Shown here piece by piece: positions 45,108 to 58,200 of a stretch of DNA of 64,000 nucleotides. Made by a program: the position numbers and the translations under genes. Source of the DNA: Aricia agestis (taxonomy: Eukaryota; Arthropoda; Insecta; Lepidoptera; Lycaenidae); assembly GCF_905147365.1 (NCBI RefSeq), contig NC_056428.1, positions 7,284,001 to 7,348,000 of the forward strand. The letters are read 5' to 3'. The notes under the pieces are model-generated. The model was not told the origin of the DNA. It saw nothing but the letters and a program-made list of their open reading frames with translations, and made no database searches. Position 1 is the stretch's first letter, and each line of letters starts with the position of its first letter.

Positions 45108-45982
45108 AAAAACCGACCAAGTGCGAGTTGGACCCGCCCATGAAGGGTTCCGCAGCAGCAATAAGGTTTATTTTTATAAAATTAAAAAGTTTTTGATTTA
45201 TTTTTATATTTAAGTTGATTTAATGAAATTTTATTTAATGTTTACCATTTATAACGTAAAAAAACTACTTGCTAGATCTCGTTCAAACCAATTTTCGTTG
45301 GTAGTTTTTATAGTAATGTACATCATATATTTTTTTTAGATTTATCATGAATTTAGAGAGGGGGCGACACACATTTTACCACTTTGCAAGAGTCTCTCTC
45401 GCAAACTATTCAGATTAGAAAAAAAATTATTAGAAACTTCAATATGATTTTTGAAGACCTATCCATAGATACCCCACACGCATAAGTTAGATGAAATATA
45501 TTTTTTTGTTGGTTTAAGGTTTACCATTTATGACGTAAAGAAAAAACTACTTGTTAAATCTCGTTCAAACTAATTTTCGTTGGTAGTTTTCATAGTAATG
45601 TACATCATATATTTTTTTTTGACTTATCATACTTTAGAAGTTAGATGGGTGACACACATTTTACCACTTTGGAAGAGTCTCTCTCGCAAACTATTCAGGT
45701 TAGAAAAAAATAATATTAGAAACCTCAATATGATTTTTGAAGACCTATCATAAATACCCCACACGCATAGGTAAGATGAAATTTTTTTTTTGTTTCAGTT
45801 GTTCCTATGGGGACCCCTAAATTTTTTTATGGTTTTTCCATTTTTATATCAAAATCTTAATGCGGTTCACAGACTACATCTACTTAACAAGTTTCAATAG
45901 TATAGCAACAGACAGACAGACAGACAGACATGACGAATCTATAAGGGTTCCGTTTTTTGCCATTTGGCTACGGAACCCTAAA
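45108..45982 (-). repeat. GGGTTCCG-type repeat with internal tandem duplication
   Basis: Reverse-oriented, from ACCGACCAAGTGCGAGTTGG to GGCTACGGAACCCTA. An inner segment of about 282 bp is duplicated in tandem (CGTTCAAACCAATTTTCGTT at 45281 and a one-base variant at 45563). A (GACA)n tract lies at about 45910. Confidence 0.7.
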
Positions 45983-46323
45983 AAGCACATCGCTTTTGGT
46001 ACAACTACGTGCTACTCGTACCTTGTTTACTCGCGCTTACACGCACACATGCATAGAACTATGCTAGTTACTTCGCGTTTTGTCGACTAGTGCACTAGCA
46101 TAGTTTGTCACATTATACTTTAATGAAAAGAGCTAGCCTCACATTGTTGTTCATAAGACTACCTTTGTTTTCTATTTAGGCTGAGGTACCAATATTATGT
46201 ACATAAAGTGATACTGGATATTAAAACAATAATACAAATAATGGGAACTCTTAGTACACGGTCATGCTAGTTCTTATTTCTTTGTGATTTGGATATTATG
46301 CGATATTTTTGTATATACACATA

Positions 46324-46376
46324 AAGGGCCCATTCACGGTAGGACTGCCGTGCAGTCCTGCCGTGAATGGGCCCTT
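46324..46376. mobile_element. TTAA-type MITE, collapsed 53-bp copy
   Basis: Only the two ends remain: AAGGGCCCATTCACGGTAGG and GCCGTGAATGGGCCCTT, joined by a short centre. Flanks are CATA and TTAC, so the TTAA duplication has decayed. Confidence 0.75.
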
Positions 46377-46633
46377 TTACAAGAAAAAGTGTTCTATTAA
46401 TCTAGCGATTGTCTACGCTTTTATATTTTTAAATTTCGATGTGTATAGGAGCTGAGGATAAGAAAACTTCGTCTTTCTTCGTAGCTGATAGTAGTACTAA
46501 CTAGTAAATAGAAAGAAGTAGTAGTATTATATATGTAAAACTAATATTTAAGTATTGCGGCAAAATCATATTGTAATGTTTTGCAGCAACGGGATTAGAC
46601 TAGGGGAGACTAGTGATTGTTGATTAACTTAAA

Positions 46634-46868
46634 TCTATATATATAAAACTCAAAGGTGACTGACTGATTGACATAGTGATCTATCAACGCACAGTCCAAA
46701 CCACTGGACCGATCGGGCTGAAATTTGGCATGCAGGTAGATGTTATGACGTAGGCATCCGCTAAGAAAGGATTTTGATAAATTCCAATTCCAAGGGGTTA
46801 AAATAGGGGACGAAAGTTTGTATATAATAATCCATCATAACGCGAGCGAAGCCGCGGGCAAAAGCTCG
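46634..46868 (+). mobile_element. Short Helitron
   Basis: A|TCTATATATATAAAACTCAAA to GCGAAGCCGCGGGCAAAAGC. The final CTAG has mutated to CTCG. Confidence 0.6.
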
Positions 46869-46910
46869 TATTATATACTTACTATATATTTATTTTACAT
46901 ATTATGTATA

Positions 46911-46954
46911 CATAGCTTTAATTTCTACATATTTATGTAGAAATTAAAGCTATG
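46911..46954. repeat. Perfect 21-bp palindrome, loop TT
   Basis: CATAGCTTTAATTTCTACATA, then TT, then the exact reverse complement. Confidence 0.9.
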
Positions 46955-49263
46955 ATGTAGTTAAGTAATTTGCATGCTGGATTTTCACTAATTGACATTT
47001 TAATTGTATTGCTAGACTGATGTTCATTATTATTTCCTGTAAAATGATTGAACATTAAAAGTTTTGTGCATGAGAATCGTCTAAAAGTGAATTTTGTATT
47101 TAATACTTAAGTAATGCAATGGTATAAAACGGTTTGAGTCTGTATAAAAATTAGAAATAAAAGATCGTGCTGCTACGAATTTCAACAAGAGAAAAATCGT
47201 ACCCTATTAGAACACATGTTAGTTATTAGTTAATATTATACATCCACTACGACACCGAATAATATATACCTATACATTATACAACATATATTTCTATTAC
47301 AAAACGTGACACTTATTTTCTTTTTTATATTATATCTATTGCTTTTATATTGTCTTTTTAGAAATATTCTTAGAATTAGTATTGTTATTACAGAATACAA
47401 TATATTATGGTTGTAACACGAAATACAGATACTTACATTATGTTTTTTTTGTAGGATTTAACTCATATATTTTCAACAACCTACAGTAAAATATTTACTT
47501 TAGCTTTTATCGTAAACGAAGTTTACAGACATGACATTATCTTGGAACCGAATATCTTCAACTTCGTACGTAGTTTATGAATTAATCATTATAATATTAT
47601 GAGTGCCGGGTTTTCATCTATTACTATTGAATCACTACCCGGGAAAATATCTTGAGACGCAGCTGGTAGTGTAAGGTCGGACCCCCATTTGGGCTCCCAC
47701 TCATAGTATCGTTTCATGAAATCGAGTATCAAGAAATTTTAACCAGGTTATACCTTTTTATGAAACCGTTGTAAATCTATGACATACATCAAAGTTGCAA
47801 TCTGCAAAAGAACAGAAGAATAGATAGAAATTTATAGTCTTTGTTACCTAAAGAGTCTATCTATCAATACAGTTTATCACTATTTTAGAAGTAAGCTAGT
47901 TAGAGGAAAATACACCCTATATATCACACTTATACAAGACGATAAAGGCTCGGGAAGGAAGTATTATGGACGATTCTTTTGCAATATCTAATTGATATAA
48001 TTCTTAGCTATGAATTTACATGAATTATGTTTTAAAACTTGTTAAACTTTGATTAAACTATTACTATTGATGGTAAAGTAATATGTAGGTACAGTAACTT
48101 CAAAGCCTATGAGAACTACTTTTATATTTTAATTTGTATTTTATATTTTTAAGAAACCATAATTATTTGAGTTCTTGTAAAAGTGATTAGAAAATTACCA
48201 ATGCAAATAGCATGGGCAAATTGATGGGCAATTAAAAGTAACACGTTTTTTTAAACTAATCATGATGAAAGTAGTCAAAACGTATGGTTGACACGATGAA
48301 TTTTATCACGTAGACGATGTGTATAGAATAACATTTATAAAAAAGTTTAGAAATACTTTTACGAAAGAATATACCAATTACAAATATTAAAAAAATACAC
48401 ATGTACTTTATTTTTACCTCAAATATTTACCACATAGTATGTTCGTAGTTACAAAGTCTTTTAAAAGTGATCATTTAACGTGGATTTTTCCTTTTTATTA
48501 CAAAAATTCGCTTTTATCAGTCTTTTATCTTATGGGGTCGTTTAAACGAAAAAGCGAAGGAAAGTTGAACAAAAATATAAACCTAGAATCACCTACATAT
48601 CGTTATATTCTACTCTCCATGGTCCATCTACGGTTGAAATAAAATGGATTGTGTACTGTACAAGAAAATGCCACATAAATACATTCGCACTTCTAATTCA
48701 ATGTAGTTTCAAAAATGCTGTGTATTTAAAAATGCATACAATACTAAATATTACCAGAAGCGAAATATGTGTAATTTTGTCATAGTTCAGTTCAACAACT
48801 TCTTATTGGTTATCTAGGGCAAAATTATTGTTGGTTCCTTTTTATTTCTTTACATAATGTTATTATTAGATTCTTTAGATTCGATTTTTCATCTTCAAAT
48901 TCAAAACTCATAAGAGTATTATGATTTATGATGTGCATTAAAGTTAGGCCGATTGTAACTTTCTGAAATGTTACCTAAACTAGGCATAAATAGCACAAAA
49001 ATAAACCGAAGCTTTTTTGCGTTAAATTAGACGTAATAGTATTTTTGAAGCTACATACTTATTTTGAAACTACATACAGTAAGTCTCCATTTCCACCAAC
49101 AAGCTCCAAAACTGTCCCTAAGGCCATTATTAAGAGACTGCTGACACATAACCACTAATGTGTAACAATAGACAACTGGGTTACAAATATACAATAATAT
49201 AAACCGTGTAAATTGTTCTCAAATATCAACTCTGAGCAGTGATACTCAGACACTTGAGCATTT
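46955..49263. other. AT-rich stretch, mostly featureless
   Basis: No repeat or gene is clearly visible except a possible short minus-strand coding segment at 47589-47717 (separate entry). It lies 3' of the TMEM200-like gene and may hold its 3' UTR near 49.0-49.26 kb. Confidence 0.4.
47589..47717 (-). CDS. Possible small exon or ORF (42 aa), unassigned
   Basis: The minus strand reads MKRYYEWEPKWGSDLTLPAA and stays open for 42 residues to a TAA at 47589-47591. The composition is more balanced than the surrounding AT-rich DNA and the peptide is not low-complexity. No convincing acceptor site is seen, and I recognise no family. It could be an alternative or downstream exon of the TMEM200-like gene, part of an unseen gene, or chance. 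Confidence 0.2.
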   Translation of the reverse strand: MKRYYEWEPKWGSDLTLPAASQDIFPGSDSIVIDENPALIIL

Positions 49264-52200
49264 TTATACGTCAGGGGATTTCGCTTCGCTGGGACACGTC
49301 GCTTCGCTGGGACACGTCGCTTCGTTGGGACACGTCTTTTCGCTAGGGCACGTCGCTTCGCTGGGTATTTCTACGCTGGAGGATTTCGCTTCGCTGGGTG
49401 AAATTACTTTGCAGGTGGACTTCGCTTCGCTGTGGGAGTGTTCTTGGCTGGGGGACTCCTCTATGAGTATACACGTGTCCTGTATTTTCGAGGGCGATAC
49501 GTCGATACTCACTATATGTACTGTGGGCGTCGGTGACGGCTGCGGGGCGGGAGGGGCGCTGCTCGCCCGCTCGTCGGCCTCCAATGTTAAATAACTTTCA
49601 CTCCTACCCTCTCTATTTCTGAAAAAAAAATTGAGCATGAAAGAAATGTGTACCGTATTTATTATTTATAATATACAGAATAATAAAGTTCTGAAATAGT
49701 GACTGTTAGAGAAGTGCAAATTGCAATACTCAAAAGGGAGAAGGTTAATTACTAACCTTGAGATACATAATGTATTTACCTCGATATTTCCGGAATGTTG
49801 CTTATGTTATTGAAAATTTCTCCAGACGCTGTAAAATAAGGTATTAAATTGTTAAAAAAAAATGGTAGTAGCTACATCAAACCTATCTATCAGTTTATTG
49901 TCAAGGAAAAAAATATACCGTAATTTATTGCAACGTGCAATAATTAATCTCAGTCATATTAACTCAAACTTATTCTGTAAACTGTAAATAGATTATACAG
50001 GCGTTCTTCGTTTATACTGGTCGTTCTAATGTTAATATATGGGGTTAGCCTTGATGATAGAATATAAAGGTATGCTCACGGTGCGCGGAGTCGTCGCGCA
50101 AACGCGGTTGCCGCGCAAGCGGCCGACGTCGCGTGGTGTCGCGCGTGTTGTCGCGCACGCGCAGCGTCACGCCCGAGCTCGCGCCGCCCGCGCCGTGCAG
50201 TTCCAACGCTAACGATGACTGCGATCCGCACTCCGACTCCACTGCGCTTGCGCTGATCATCAACCAATAGGACCATACCTTATTTCATAATTTCGTTGCT
50301 TAATTATTTTATGTGAAATAGTTGAATTTAATTCTATTTTATATTTTCAAGTGTAGCCCCAGTAATAGTATTTTAAGATTCGGCATGTGTTACAATATAA
50401 ATTTAAAAGTTATTTTAAACTAACCTTAAAGTACTTCTTAGTTTATTCTAATATGCTCAGGCTGGTCTAATTGAATGCGCTAGAGGGTTTTACTAGATTG
50501 TTATGCAGTAAAGTTTGAAATTATGCATTTAATATGACGTAAAGCGGGGACTGAATGCGTGGAATACCTGACAGCGGAATGTGGTGGCTCGTCTACTGAG
50601 AGCGCGTAGCGGCGCAGCGGGCGACGTAGCGCCGTAAGCGACGGCGTCGCGCGCGCGCTACCGTTGCGGAGGTCCGGCGCCGAACCGAACCGAGTGCGAT
50701 CTTTTACCCGCTCGCCGCTTCTGTACACATACGTTCGTCCCACACTCGCCCGAATACGCGGTCCATCACATTGGGTTTCAAAGCATCGAGCAATGAAAGG
50801 TTTGCGACCACTAAATATAAAATTGCAATATGACGTAATCTCAAATGCTTAGCTTAGGTATGATTTTACTGGATTATGCTTGAGGGAATCGCAAAAATCT
50901 ATACCGTATGTAAATTTTCGAGCGAAACTTACTTGTGGCAGTGTGGTCGCGCTCTGTGAGTGGGCGCGTGCGGCGCGTGAGGCAGCGGTAACACGTGCGG
51001 CAGGCGGTAGATGCCGAGCTGGTCGAGGCGGGCGGGGGCCGCGCACGGGGGCCCGCGCCGAGGCAGTGGCCGGGGCAGCGCCTGGGGCCGCGCCGGCGTT
51101 ACCTTCGCAGCGCTGTCCCGCGCCTCGAACGTCATCACGCACGCCGCCACTACGATGAACCCTGAAAATGGAGAATGGTACTAGGTATGCCAAATTGCTT
51201 GAAATTTTGTCACAGTAAATCCTGTATGTATACAAATACACTAGTTTTTGTTGCAGTCAAAAATACCTAGTAGTTTTTATTTTATAGGCATTCAAAGTTT
51301 CGAAAAATATTTTTCGAAACTTTGAATGCCTATAAACATAATAGTCCCCTGACCGCTTGTGACTTCATATTATCACAATTGCGCCTTGCGGGCCCCATAC
51401 AATAAACGTGATTATTTGGCTTTTTTTGCTCTTTATCAATAACGGCAACAGGTAGGCACTTGTAATTTTCACCAAGGCCTTAATTATAATATGTGTACTA
51501 TAATAATCTATACATCTATATATATAAAAATCAATTGCTGTTCGTTAGTCTCGCTAAAACTCGAGAACGGCTGAACGGATTTATCTTATCTTGGTCTTGA
51601 ATTATTCGTGGAGGTCTAGGGAAGGTTTAAAAGGTGAGAAAAATTCGAATAATTGCCGGGAAAATCCTCAAAACAGCATTTTTCTATTTCCCATACAAAC
51701 GTTTTCTAAATAAAATGGAGAGTCAATTTGTAATTTATTACCGCTGCATAAAGTTCAAATTCGCGTGCGCGTTGGAGGACCTAATATCGCGTTCTGAAAC
51801 TCAACAAAAGTGAAAGTGAATCGCGAACGCGACAAAATTGCATAGTCTCAAAATACATAGTACATAAATAAACACAATTTTAGCTAACTTCAGTTGTTAC
51901 TCTGTCCGATTATTTTTTTATTTTAGCTAACTTAAGTTGTTACTCTGTCCGATTATTTTTTTAATAAGACTATATAGAAATCGAAAGATAAATCTATATA
52001 TATAAAAATCAATTGCTGTTCGTTAGTCTCGCTAAAACTCGAGAACGGCTGAACGGATTTATCTTATCTTGGCCAATTTTGATGAAAATTTTTGTGTGTG
52101 TTCGTGGAGATTCGAGAATGGTTTAGATTTACAGTTTGGTCTACTGGAAAATGTTTTTTCAATTAATTTCTTATTTATAAGGAGTTGTTGATTTTGGAAT

Positions 52201-55200
52201 GTTTTACATTAGATCCGGCGGACGGCGTTATCATCGCATTCAATATTATTCTATTTCAATTTTAGTTTGTCCTGACAGATGGTGCTACGATTAATTAGAA
52301 AAAAATTTTGTTATTCAATTCATGTGCTGATTAAAATATTAAATAAATAACACATAGGCTACAATTTTAACCGACTTTCAAAATGGGGGAGGTGTTATGT
52401 TCGTTTTCTTATATTCAACGATTACTCCGCCGTTGGTTAACCGATTTTCAAAATTTTTCTTTTGGTATATAGGGTATCATCCCAATTTGGTATTATATTC
52501 AGAAAAGTGATGATCTGATGAAGGATCCATAAGTAATCGAGGGAACTCCTCAAAACTTATAGGGAAACATATGGTGACTTCGGTTTCGTGAGAAGTATTC
52601 TAAGCATATGCTACCAACAAGTAAGATTTTGCACCGAGATATACCTGGTATACTGTGGTTCGGAAGGTGATGAGAGAATTCCTGATTCTTTATAGATACA
52701 AGTTTGGGAGTTTCGGCGTTGTTTTAAGAACAGAAAGCATATGCTACTATGCAAATTATATTCTTCTTCATCATCATCGTCATCATCACTACCATATCAT
52801 AGTCTTTTAGATCGAGACTCGAGTTTGTCAAGCGATAATTAAAAAAAATCTATATCTACCTAATATTATAAACCTGAAGAGTATGTTTGCTTGAACGCGT
52901 CAATCTCAGAAACTACAGGTCCGATTTAAAAACTTATCTCAGTGTTAGATAGATCATTTATCGAGTAAGACTCATCATTTATCGAGAAGGTTATATTATA
53001 TTATTACTCTAAGACTAATACGACAGAAGAAACTCAGGAAAATGTGGGAAAAACGGGGGAAATATTTTTTATGGGAAAATGTACCTACGGATTCTGTAAA
53101 ATTTCTAATTTACGCGGGCGAAGCCGCGCGGGACATCTAGTAATATTATAAAACAAAGTCGCTTTTTTCCCTCATGTCCCTTTGTTCCTTTTAGGGGCGT
53201 CCGAATTTTTCTGATCAGAAATTTCGGACAATGTACGGCCGAGCTTAATATTGAAAACTACGCAACGGATTTTGATGCGGTTTTCTTTAATAGATAGAGT
53301 GATTCAAGAGGAAGGTTATAGGTATCTTGGTATATCGGTATATAGGTATCTCGGTACATTCATTCAATAGTGGGGAAATACTGTTATTGTTGGGGTTTCT
53401 AATGTGTGTTTAGTAAATAATTACATTTTTTCCGCTAACATTGCAAACGCAGGCTGAACCCTATGAGATTTATCAAAATAATGTACCAAGTATTGTACAC
53501 ATTGAAAAGGTCTACAGAAAACACCGCGATGGTATATGTCTATCTCTTATCGATATCCCGCAATAACGTTTTTTTGTCATTTTACGACAGATAATGGCTT
53601 ATTTTCTAAGCAATTTTAATAAATACAGCATTAATCCTTATCCAATTAAATAACTTAAATATATTGTTGATTTAATGTAGATCTATATGGCCCTTTCCAG
53701 CATATGATGTAAATGAATATTTTCGAAGATATTACAGATGTGATTTTTTATTACATGAAACCGAACCATTTTTGAAGAAGCTGATAACTGGTGATGAAAA
53801 GTGGATCACGTACGATAAGAACGTGCGAAAAAGAACGTGGTCAAAGGCCGGTCAGGCTTCACAGGCTGTGGCGAAACCCGGTTTAACTCGCAACAAGGTG
53901 ATGCTGTGTGTGTGTGGTGGGATTGGAAGGGCATTATTCATTATGAGCTGTTACCGTCAGGCAGGACCATTGATTCTGAACTGTACTGCGAACAACTGAT
54001 GAGATTAAAGCAAGAAGTTCAGAGAAAGCGGCCGGGATTAATCAACAGAAGGGGTGTGGTTTTTCACCATGATGACACTAGAACTCACACATCTTTAGCC
54101 ACTCAGCAAAAATTACGAGAATTTAGCTGGGAGGTGTTAATTGCATCCGCCGTATAGTTCTGACCTTGCACCTTCAGATTTTCACCTGTTTCGGTCACTG
54201 CAGAATTCCTTAGGCAGTGTCAGGTTGACATCACAAGAGGACTGCCCAAAACCACTAGTCGCAGTTTTTTCATCAAAAGCCCCAAAATTTTTATAGCAAA
54301 GGCATCATGTCCCTACCAACAAAATGACAAAAAGTTATCGAACAAAATGGCACCTATATACTTTAGTCAATTGTAAATAAACTTTATGAAAAAAAACCTT
54401 TTGAATTTTTATATAAAATGCGAAGAAACTTTTCCCCAACCTAATAAAATAATGGCTGCAGTTGACTGTGAACAAAGTTACGTACAATCGAAATCCATTA
54501 CCGACAAATTGCAGTTGGTTAATTGTAGCCTCGTTTCAGATCCTGCCGCACAATGTAGAACTGCTCATAAAAGCTACTTATTGAGATGGATGACGAGTAC
54601 TTTATGCTTTACCATCCATTTTCGTGAATCACTCTCTACTTTTCAACAGACTTCCAAAAAGGAGGAGGTTATTTTTCGGCTGTGGTTTTTTAAATTGAAC
54701 TTTATACAATTTAAATATATTACTATATACATTGGAATTTAAGAATAATGTTAACACTAGACAGTGCTCGGGACTCTATTCACAAAGGCACTTTGTTGTT
54801 AGTTTGAATTATACTTATAATTTGTATTATATTTCCGAGGTGGAAATGCAAATAATTTTGTTAGGTACCTTGTTAGCTTATTATGTGTTAGTTAGTTATG
54901 TGTAGAGGACGATACCACAATTATCTTGATAGCTTTTTAGAGAACAACATAGTGGAACATAATATAAAGTAAAACAAAAAGCATGAAAATGGAGGCGATT
55001 AATGCAATGTTTCCCAACCTGTGGTCCGCAGTATATGTATGGGGGTCCGCGGTGTCATCTCATGACATAATCAGATTTTTTGCTGTTTATTTTATTAAGT
55101 GGGCCTGTGGAAACTGCACTCATTTCCTAGGGGTCCGTGAAAAATGTTGGGAAACACTGGTTTATCGTATTACCTCCGAAGCCCATGACGATGGGTCCGG

Positions 55201-58200
55201 CGTAGGACAGGTTGTTGAGATGGAAGCCGCGCGCCTCGTCCTTCACGGACACTGTCGCATTGCCCCGCACCTCCTCCGCCACAGAAAGCGTGTCCGCGTA
55301 GTACCCTGAATAATTAAAAAAAAATTTACTAGAGTCATGTTAAATTATGTAGTGTAGGTACTCAGAGAACTCACTCAGAGTACATCAGAGAAATTTATGC
55401 CTAGGCAAATGGCGGACCTAAGTTATTTGGTCGCATTAGTCAAACCCATCCGACCGATCACAGCTAATACATTGAATTGACATAATAATATTTGTTAATT
55501 ACTGTTGTTACTTGTTTCCGTAGCCCAGCGGACTAGAAACTATGTAACAATAATTTTATTTGGTTCTTCTTATAACATTGAGTTATTGTCTGTCAATAGG
55601 TAACAATAATTTTATATGTAGGTTTTTTGTGTTACCATTATCTTATCAACATTTTACTAATTGCTTGCGAAAAACTAGTCAAGAACTTTCAAATGCTGAT
55701 TTAAAATGTGACCTAAAATATCGCTCCTTCAAAGTCTAAAGTGACCCAAACGAAAGCTGACTACGTAGTTATGTAATTACGGCTTCAATTTCAGAGAACG
55801 TAATTTAGTGCAGTTGGAGCAGTCATTTGACACGCCGCGCCAAACCGACTAATTGATCGCACTAGTAATTGTCACTTACCCGCTTACCTAAAGTCGGTTA
55901 TTGCTGTTTACGGCGCAGTTTTGGCTTCTAATTACTAGCTAATAAGTACCTGTACTGAGTGCTCCCAAAGTGATAATGCGCATAGAAATTTTCGTAATTT
56001 TTCGGCAACGGTCGTATTTCCCGAGCGTCAGAAGACGTCGCTGCAAGCGCTGTTTAAACTTAACTTTAAGAAAAACAGCGCTTTGCAGCGACGTAAAGGC
56101 GCCTGACGTTGGCTGGACGTTACCATGGTAACGCCGCGACGTCTTACCGGTGAGTTATAGCACTTATTGAAGTACCGGCGACAGCGGACAACCACCGGGT
56201 ATATTATATATTCTTTGAACAAGGTGCAAAATGCAAGTGCATTGTTTGGGGCTCTTACGATTCATGGATTCGGGCGTTTTCGTGATTACGACAATTAGCG
56301 AAGATTTGCATGCGCATTAATAATTTGGGAGTACTGTAATGATTTATACTGGAATTGCTTAATATTCAATTATGCTCTTTTTGGGAATGAGATTCAAATA
56401 TATTTTAGTAAGTACATACGGTTGCTTTTAAGTGGTGTTACTAGCGAAACTATTAACAGAAGTGTTTCCAAAACAAATATCCACGCGTATATATACATCT
56501 AATCTTACGTTAAAGACAGTTTTTTAAACGCAACCAGCCAGAGTAGTACAGTAGTGTAGTTTACATAATATCTGTGTTTAGGTACATAATATTACTTATC
56601 TGTAGATTATTTTAAAATCGGATTTTTGTGTTGCTCTGGCGCCTGACCAGCTGGATACGCCATGAAAAATGAATGCGTGAAAAATGAATGATGTAATGAC
56701 AAAATGAATGTGGGGTGTTGTTTCGTAATTTTTTCCTGTTGCAGTTCCCTAATAAATAATATGTCTGTGCGTGTAGAAGTTGACATAAATCCCTTTTGTT
56801 TTGCGTTAGAAAATTATACCCAAGAAATAAAATTGCTCATCGTGCAAATAAAACCGAGCATATAAACGTTTGAATGGCGGTATGTTCCATCACGGACGTC
56901 GGTTGGCGGGAAACGTCGCCGGAGCGGAGCACAGGAAATATGCTCTCGCTTTCATGGCTGACGGCTTTTTATTTTTTTTACATACTGCCTGGGTTTTGTG
57001 CACAGATTTGTTCTCTCGTGTTAATTCCGAATTTAAATTCCGAAAGGCAATCTACTAGGAATTCTTTTGTTTTTGGTAAGGTTGGTATTTTCCAGCGCGA
57101 ATGTTTCTGGCTCGTACTTATGGATTTCAAAACATAGCACCTTCTCATGAAAGAGTAAGCAATATTTTATTCAAGGACATAAGGACATAATTCAAAGTGC
57201 TAGTCTTTGAAACGATTTATTACCTGGATAAGAATATTTTATTAAATCGTCTTTTCAGTTATTACCGTGTAGTAAGCATTTAGGAATTAAATATATTATA
57301 ATACTAGCTGAAATGCAAATGATTTCGTCGGGCGACACTTGTCCATTATGGAGCACCTTACTTGTGAATAAAACATACCACGTAGTTGAAATATTAGTAC
57401 CCAACACTTGTATTTTTAATGCGATTCATATTTAAGCAAAGTATGCAAATGGGGACACGGAAACGTAAGGTGTTAGACGCAACTTTTATCTATATATTAA
57501 TACGTGAGGGAAAAACTTTGTAACCCTTTTTACGAAAAATGGAAAAATGTAGGTGCATGAAATTTCGCACAGTTATAGTTTATAAGGTGAAGGAGTGCAT
57601 CGAGCTAATAATATTTTAAAATTATGCTTTTATCATATATATTTTTAACAAATAAAACATTACACACACTACGACACTACTACTAGGAAAAATGACAGAT
57701 TTTTGAGTGACAAGCCTATACATACGAATTATACTCTTTTATTTATGGTTGAAGTCTGTTGACAACAAGTTGAAAAATTGAAAATGAATTATTGTTTTTT
57801 TTTAATTTAATTTTAGATAATAATTAGACAATGCTTAAAAGGGCCCATTCACGGCAGGACTGCACGGCAGTCCTGCAGTGAATGGGCCTCACTGATTGGT
57901 TCACACTCGGTGTTGCCGGCCGGAAACAACGAGTGTGAAGCAATCAGTGAGGCCCATTCACTGCAGGACTGCCGTGCAGTCCTGCCGTGAATGGGCCTTT
58001 TAAAAACGGCCAGTCTGAGATCAGCTCAGTCCCAGAGACAAGAATTGAAAAAAACTATGATGAAGTCAATATTTTTTACAAAATATAGGTAGTAGTCCTA
58101 TGTCCTACGTCCTATGTCGAATTTCGACCATTGGGCGATCTCTAGTATTATTTATACCCATAACTTAGAGGCAACAAAAAAAAGTCTTTTAACATTCTAG

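Noticed and set aside
50849..51241. ORF of 130 aa (minus) and 92 aa (plus) at the GC-rich exon
   Set aside because: Alternative frames of the real TMEM200-like exon 50933-51161, whose splice phases select another frame.
54983..55309. Plus-strand ORF of 108 aa
   Set aside because: Overlaps the minus-strand TMEM200-like exon 55174-55305 and a repeat; it is a shadow.
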